A DNA stretch of 64,000 nucleotides, from contig MJGA01000010.1 in NCBI GenBank assembly GCA_001910725.1, positions 186,001 to 250,000 of the forward strand, read 5' to 3'. The notes under the pieces are model-generated. The model made no database searches, was not told the DNA's origin, and worked only from the letters and a program-made list of their open reading frames with translations. This document shows positions 57,978 through 64,000 of this stretch, one piece after another. How positions within the stretch are numbered: position 1 is the stretch's first letter; the number at the start of each line of letters is the position of its first letter. Source of the DNA: Phanerodontia chrysosporium (taxonomy: Eukaryota; Basidiomycota; Agaricomycetes; Polyporales; Phanerochaetaceae). Position numbers and translations under genes: made by a program.

Positions 57978-59217
57978 TCAAAGTTCGACTGTCCTTGCAA
58001 CGTGCCGCTTGCGCGGCATTGTAATGGGCTGCTCCTGAGTCGGCTGAGCTTCGGCCTTACGCTTCTTCCGGAAGTTCAATGAGTTTTCCGCCTTGTTGTC
58101 CTCAGGGACACGTCCTCGGATAGCAGCACCGTTGTCGTCTACCCCTAGGTCTAGGAGAGGCTCTGCGAACGCCTGCAGTCCTGCTGCTCACTTGTCGGAC
58201 AACGCTGCTTTGGTTTGAGTCTTCGCCCACATCAATTTTGATGTCGCGTTGAGTGAGAAACAAGCATATGTTCTCTATGTTGGCGGCAAATGTCTTGTGG
58301 AGACCAGCGGCCGGGTTAGGGTTTTTCTCCAATGCGTTCAGGTCCGCCTCGGCTTCGCGGTAGTGCCGCATAAGAGCTCGTCGGCAGGCATCGAGCAGAC
58401 AAGCGATTGGACGCAGAATAGGATGGAGTTCCTGCGCATACTGGTAGAAGAGAAGGTCGCCACTTAGCAAAGCCATCTGCGTGCCGGCACCGCGAAATAC
58501 TTCGATCGCGATAGCGTTGCGCCGTTCCATATATCTCTTCCATTCGGCGATATCTGTCCCTTCAGGGATGACAAGCTTTGAGCAGAGGAGTATCCAGAGA
58601 GCCAGCCACAACACGGATTCCATGTCATGAAGCGAGTTTTGGCGAAAAGATGGTCGAAGAGGAGTAGTCGTGATGGTGTTTGGAGACGCTTGGGCCACAC
58701 GAAGTCGTTCCGTGTTCTCCTCGCGCTGACGGAGCAGCTCGTCGCGATCCAGGTCCCCATCGAGCTCGATGCCAGGATTTGGAAGATCTAACTTTCCCCA
58801 GATGTAGCATCCGGCTGCTACCTCGACAGCCTTGAAGAACGCTAGACTCTACCGGGCGTGGTTAGTTTGAGCTATTCTCTTTTGTATTGATGGCATACCG
58901 TTCGAACTGAAGGGTGAGTGTCATTGTCGCTCATTTGCTTCGCGCATTCTACATCCATAATTCTCGCATTCCCTCTCACAATGTGGACACTACTCACATC
59001 AAGGTCACGGTGCGCGTAACCGTGCTGATGGTAGCACTTGAGCTCTTACGATGAAATTATCAGCGGTCGCCATATTTTCCGAGTTTAAGACTTCCTACCT
59101 TCTACAACGTCGCAGAGATAGTCAAACGCTTCTAGCAGAGAGTCGACTTCTTGCATGGTCTTGCCTACTACAGTAAACATGAGAGAGTCTGCCGTTCGGC
59201 AGTGTCTGAAGTCGCTT
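57978..59217 (-). pseudogene. FunK1 kinase copy lacking the N-lobe
   Basis: The readable part starts near 59217 with SDFRHCRTADSLMFTVVGKT, aligned to the middle of the FunK1 gene at 61915-64000. It continues with YAHRDLDVSSVHIVRGNARI (HRD at 59004-59012), DVECAKQ and SVRT, then VEVAAGCYIWGKLDLP, LHDMESVLWLALWILL and a C-terminal part with an NLS-like FRKKRKAEAQ, ending at 57978. The N-lobe with the ATP-binding lysine (VVKDSW in the other copy) has no counterpart upstream, and the Asn expected five residues after HRD is replaced by Ser. The exon structure is otherwise kept. This is a decayed duplicate or a non-catalytic fragment. Confidence 0.65.
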
Positions 59218-60229
59218 GTCGTCTACAGCCAGTATCGTTCAGTGGGACTCGACAATAGCTCCGCAAGCCTGTCGCTGGCCACTACTGCACATTTACATGA
59301 TCAGACGTGAACAATCTGAGGCTTGAGACACATATGAACATACAATTGAGTGGGTTTCACCAACTCACCTAAACCTGAAGATACGCGTTAGCTCTTGGGT
59401 AGCCACAAGGTTGCATATAGTATCAGTGCGTTGCGGCGACGACACGACATCCCGCTATGCGAATCAGCTTATGTAATTCATACAAGACGCATCAACTCCA
59501 TTAGAAGGGTCAATACAAGCCATTACTTACCTGATTACTTATCCCCTCTTTTCAACATGGTGTTTTTCTTTGCCAGCACGACTGTCGCCTTATTGGTTCA
59601 GAAGGAACCCGTACGGCTTCCCTCGTCCCCTATTGCAGTCCCGGAAAACTGGGATGGCGAGCGACATGCGATCTAGCGAGGACCTATGTACGTGGTGACC
59701 AGCTTTCGTGTATCCACGCGAAATTTGCATGCACGCTTACAGTGGCACCTGCTGACCCATAGCGGCTGTTCGGGACCGGTGGCGAGGAGCCAGCAAATAG
59801 GAAAGGCCTGTCTTTGCTTCTGATGCCTTGCCTGGCCGCTATGATGCACACTTTCTACGTACCACCTACCCATAATCAACCTCCCAAGTCTCGACATTCG
59901 AAAAGATTCACCGGCGAAGCACATATCATCCCGAGACCCGACGCTTCGGTGGACGCATGACTGATCTACGCCAGTTGTCCACGCATGCCACGCATGTATA
60001 GCTTCTGGTACTGTCAGCTACCAGTCTTCTGAACCATGTGCAGTCGCTCATGCGCGTGCCTGCATAAGGACTGAAGTTCTCGACCATCCCGGGCTCCCAA
60101 GCTCCCGACCGCGCGGAGGCTGATAACGCGTACCCTACAAGGCTTGCGTATGCGTCGATGTCAATTGTTCTCTGCCTGGGGCTTGTAGCCCTGTCGGGGT
60201 TCCTTGAAAGGCGCCTTAATCCGTAGGCG
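59218..60229. other. Spacer upstream of protease copy 3
   Basis: About 1 kb. The missing FunK1 N-lobe is not found here. The right third resembles the region upstream of copy 2 (shared words ACGCATGACTGAT, TACTGTCA and ACCATGTGC in the same order). No other gene is supported. Confidence 0.45.
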
Positions 60230-60237
60230 GATAAATA
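60230..60237 (+). promoter_or_regulatory. TATA-like box of protease copy 3
   Basis: GATAAATA at 67 bp before the ATG at 60297 corresponds to TATAAATA of copy 2; the first T has become G. Confidence 0.4.
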
Positions 60238-60296
60238 CCAAGACCTACGTACGGTGAGCTCTCCCTGCCTTCGTCTGTACCTTCAGAGCTGGAATC

Positions 60297-61757
60297 ATGT
60301 TGTACGCCACGCTCACAGCGCTTCTTCTGGCATTGGCGGCGCATTCTAGCCCAACACTCGAGGCGCCGCGCAGTCGATCTCCCTCACGTCACGGAAGCTC
60401 GAGCGGGGTGCTGCCAATACTCGCCGCGCCCTCGCGCCCATAGGTGTCCCTCTTGCGGATTACTTCAATGGAACCGATCTGCAGTAAGTAAATGTAGTAC
60501 ATGGATGGTGACCCTCATAATTTCGTGTTTATGTTGTAGGTGGTTCGGCGAGCTAGGAAGTACGTCTAGTCCATACAAACCAAGCTCAAGTATCTTGACT
60601 TACAGATACCGGTCTCGTTGTAGTCGGTACCCCTCCCCAGCCTATCACTGTCGTTTTCGATACGGGTAGCCAAACCCTAGAGTTCGCAAGTGCGTCTGCC
60701 TTCGGTCGAAGACAGTCCGATTACTCATACGGTTACGCACAGGCACCATGTGTGGCGCACCTTGCTCGAACCAAGTCCAGTTCGACCCGTCGAAGAGCTC
60801 GACCTTCGTCGACGGCGGCAGAACGAGCAAGATAACCTTTGCTACAGGAGTCGGCGTGGATCCTGTCATCGGAAATAATTGGCAGCTCACTCTACGAAGT
60901 GCGACGGACACCGTGACAGCCGGCAGCATCTCCGTCCCGAAAGTCAGCATGTTCCTCATCACCAACCAGACGCCAACCTTTAGCCCGGACCCTTTCAGCG
61001 GCATTCAAGGCCTCGCTCCCGTAGCGTCTGGTCTGTTTGCAGGTCTCGAAGCGCAGGGCCTGCCCTCTCTCTTCAGCTTCTACGTCACACCCCAAGCTGT
61101 CGGTAACGCGGAACTAACTCTGGGAGGCATTGACTCGACGAAGTTTACCGGTGAGTCCTGAATTTGGTTGCAATACGCTGAAGCAAATTAATCATTCTCC
61201 CTACGTTACAGGCAGTATCACTTACGGCTCTCTCGTCTCGCCAACGTCTGGAGCATGGCAGCTGAGGTCTTCTGGCATCACCGTCAATGGGAAGTCGACC
61301 TCAGCACTGGCGAAGACACGCACCTTCATCTTCGACAGCGGCACCAGCAATATCGTGCTTCCACAGGCAGACACGAGGTGCGCGCACACCAGCATTCGCC
61401 ATCGTGCGTGTCAAACTGACCCATACTTCCGCGTAGGCCATCTATGCCCAGATCTCGCCGAACATCAAGCCCAACAGCGCAGAGCCGGGCACGTACGGCA
61501 TCGCGTGCTCGGAGATCGCGTCTCTTCCTGCGGAGATTTCGTTCACATTCACGTCGCAGCAGGGCCAGCCTTTCACGCTGACGATCCCGAGCAGCGAGCT
61601 CAGCGTCGGGCCGTTCAGGAGCAACCCCGCCATGTGCCAGACGCTCATCAACGCGTTCGAGAACTTCAACATCATCGGCGGAAGTCTATTGAAACACTAT
61701 TATAGTGTTTGGGATTTGGGCAACCAACGCCTTGGCTTTGCCCCAAATGTTCAGTAG
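60297..61757 (+). CDS. A1 aspartic protease, tandem copy 3
   Basis: Third paralogue. The signal peptide is MLYATLTALLLALAAHSSP. The propeptide is homologous to copy 2 but one base shorter (41 against 42 nt) around 60355-60370, which breaks the frame before RKLERGAANTRRALAPIG. Catalytic motifs are VVFDTGSQTLEF and FIFDSGTSNIVLP. GTMCGAPCSNQVQFDPSKSS, VSMFLITNQTPTFSPDPF and GIQGLAPVASGLFAGLEAQG are well conserved. A second one-base loss is suggested at 61370-61377, just before the last intron (GACACGAG against GACACTGAG in copy 2). The end is YYSVWDLGNQRLGFAPNVQ at 61757. Either sequence errors or pseudogenisation; the near-perfect conservation elsewhere favours the first. Confidence 0.8.
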
Positions 61758-61914
61758 AATATCGACGTGCATCGTCGCAGCCAGGTTCGTCCGATCATAT
61801 ATATTCGAGCGCGCTGCACAAAATACATCAGGTAGCGATGATTGAAGTCCAGAGTTACATTCAAGGAATAGACTGCAGACATAGAGGGAGCGTGACCGTG
61901 GCCAGGGCCATGTG

Positions 61915-64000
61915 CTAGTTTGGGCTAGTCGTATCCGCGTCACCATCGTTATCGCCACCGTCCGTAATCAGAGGTAGCATCTTCTGTCTTTTGGCAGGAC
62001 GGCCATCTTCGTCGCTTTCCTCCTCGCTATGAACGTCAATTTTGTGGTCCGTCGCGTCCTCTGCATGTTCAGCACCATTGGCGTATACAATGTCGAGCTG
62101 AGTCTTGTCTGCCTCGTCGCGTAACTTCTTGACGACTGCATCGACGGCAGCCTGCTGCTCGGATACGACGCCGGTGTCGATGAAGAGCGGGCCGATCCTC
62201 TCCACCGTATCCTCCTCGTCGTCCTCGTCGTCTTCGCTGCATCGCCATCGCCAAAGGGTCGCAGCATCTTGACAATGTGATCGAAGATGACATCCACGGT
62301 AGTGTGCAGGCCTCGCGCGGGTTTGGTCCGATTGTGGAGACGTCCTTCTCGCAATTCTGGTAGTAGTCCTGAGCCGCAGGCGAAACTTGTTTAGCTTCTG
62401 ACAAATGCGTTGCACTTGCGGAGCGAGCGTAGGTAGGGCCTCTTTCAAACCGAATTCGAGCCGAGCACACTAGAGCGGCCGGTCCTGGTGCAGAAGAGTT
62501 TACGAGCGAGCACTGCATGCTGTGACATGTACTTGCCCACGCATCCTCGCTGATGTCTTCCGGCTTGACGAGCTTGGTGCACAGAACCATCCAGTACGCC
62601 ACCCAGAGCAAAGATTCCATGTCGTGCAGCGCATTGTGTCGGAACCCGACCTGGATTCCAAGTCTTGCTTGTCGAAGGGGCTCGCGATGCTTGACAAGAC
62701 AGCGGATCCTGACGAGGTCTTCTTCCGTTCCTTGCGCTGTCTTTTACGCTCCTGCTCCATCTGCAACGCGCTTCACGTAGGTCGCCTTCGCTATCGTCAA
62801 ATTTGTGGCCAAGGTCCGACAAAGGTTCATCATCTTCTTCTTGTATGAATCGGTAGTCGCGCTCTTCCACTTCGATTGCCATGAAGTATGGGGTTCCCTA
62901 CAAATATGTAGCCACGTTAGTGATCATTCAGGTTTTCCGGATAGCGGACGCGCTCACCGTTCGAACACTATGACTGACAGGGTCATCTGCGCGCTTGGCA
63001 TATTCCACATCGGTTATCTTCCCCACGCCATTGACGGCAAGGATATTACCAATGCTGATATCGCGATGGACCCAGCCAACGTCGTGCAGAGCCTTCAGAG
63101 CTGCACAAGATCAGTAAAATTCTTACATGGCAGCGACCAACTTACCCGTCACGGCGTCCGCAAGGCAGTTGAACGCTTGAGAGAGGAGCCGAGCTCCTGC
63201 AAGGTTTGTCCGACCTCTCCAAAGACCGTGCGGTTGTGGATCTTCGCCGAGTACTCAATTCCGCTGTCCGGTTCAGCGGCCGGTAGTATGAATGCTCCAA
63301 CGACAGGAAGTTTGCTTGTGTTCCTCTGGGATTGGAAGTTCTGCGGCAACTCGTAATGGTTGGATACCCTCGGTCCTTGAGTTGCTCCTTTTGACGACAT
63401 GTGTATGGTCAAGCTCCCCGCTATCTGGATGTCGCAATGGGCAATAGCCTCTATAAAGTATTTTCGAAGAATTTTCTGCTGTTGCGGAGTGCCGGAATTG
63501 CGGATAGCGTGGTTGATATTGTACTCGGATTCGCGATTGACGTCTCTCCAGGAGTCCTTCACGACAACAGGCGACCCAACCATGTTTCCGTCTGCATCGA
63601 GGAGGCGCGCCTCCCAAACCCGTGTACCACGCCCTTTCGGTGCCTCGGCGCCGAGATTGGAGATGAGACGCAGCGTCCTGTACACCTTGTCGCCGACCGC
63701 AATATCGTAGACAATGTTCGGACTTGTGACGTCGCGCGGCGAGACGCGTGTAATGGTGGGGTCCCACCCGAGTTGATGGGGCTGTGCCATGAGCAGAGGA
63801 GAAAACACTCGATTACATGCCTAGGGGACTGCGGCAGGTGATATGGAGACGTTAGTTTCAAAGACTGGCTATTGGACGAGCGACGCACCTCGAGGAAGTC
63901 AAAGCTCAGTGACATAAAGGTCTCAGACCGGCTGCTGAACCACAGCTGCATCGTCGTGTCCTCCGCCGTGAATCCATAGACGAACCGCCTCCTTGGGTCT
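61915..64000 (-). CDS. FunK1-type fungal protein kinase, 5' end outside window
   Basis: FunK1 is a kinase family expanded in mushroom-forming fungi. The gene enters from beyond 64000 with RRFVYGFTAEDTTMQLWFSS and FMSLSFDFLE, typical of the family's N-terminal domain. Then come SPVVVKDSWRD (ATP-anchoring Lys), YFIEAIAHCDIQIAGSL, and the catalytic loop LHDVGWVHRDISIGN (HRD at 63059-63067) with DVE in place of DFG. RTGTPYFMAIEVEERDYRFI and LHDMESLLWVAYWMVLCTKL are the family's activation and C-lobe segments. The acidic tail with GRPAKRQK ends at 61915. Near 63181-63187 one base seems lost between TLQELGSS and SQAFNCLADAV. It faces protease copy 3 convergently, 157 bp apart. Confidence 0.85.

Noticed and set aside
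53897..61757. Calling all three aspartic proteases pseudogenes
   Set aside because: Each has one or two single-base losses at different places, but catalytic motifs, introns and C-termini are intact and similar losses occur in MCM2 and MED14, so sequence error is the better explanation.
1..64000. CRISPR arrays, rRNA genes or prokaryotic operons
   Set aside because: Genes are spliced and widely spaced with TATA boxes; no regularly spaced repeats or rRNA sequence were seen. This is eukaryotic nuclear DNA.

Overview
This window looks like nuclear DNA of an agaricomycete basidiomycete, probably polypore-like. It is GC-rich, with dense genes on both strands and many short introns (mostly about 45-70 nt, GT-AG). 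It also carries FunK1-type fungal kinases, polyporopepsin-like A1 aspartic proteases and small secreted cysteine-rich proteins. The species assignment is inference.

Layout. 0-9 kb: a small secreted Cys-rich protein (800-1627), a hemerythrin-domain protein (3020-3962, minus), a gene-poor GC-rich stretch holding a 216-bp MITE with TA target-site duplication (6159-6374), and a formate/nitrite transporter (7343-8941). 9-19 kb: an alpha/beta hydrolase, an NAD kinase with long disordered tails, a disordered unknown protein, and an HSL-type hydrolase with broken frame. 19-25 kb: an HMG-box protein, a DUF3128/EMI1-like twin-Cys protein, a 94-residue unknown, and a GNAT acetyltransferase relic with two in-frame stops. 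25-31 kb: an HMT1-type half ABC transporter and a glycine-rich RRM protein. 31-35 kb: two weak or unknown genes and the 3' end of a LINE-like retrotransposon. 35-49 kb: Mediator subunit MED14, ATP-dependent PEP carboxykinase, tRNA-Val(AAC), and a second HMG-box factor. 49-53 kb: MCM2. 53-64 kb: three tandem aspartic protease paralogues interleaved with two FunK1 kinase copies (one lacking its N-lobe), which looks like a duplicated protease-kinase unit; the last kinase runs off the window edge.

Cross-cutting point: at least ten coding regions are interrupted by what look like single-base losses, including essential MCM2 and MED14. Assembly-level deletions are therefore more likely than pseudogenisation for most of them, and the frameshifted genes below are called with that in mind. 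There is no operon logic; the core genes (replication, transcription, gluconeogenesis, NADP supply) are ordinary. The protease/FunK1 cluster is the main accessory region.
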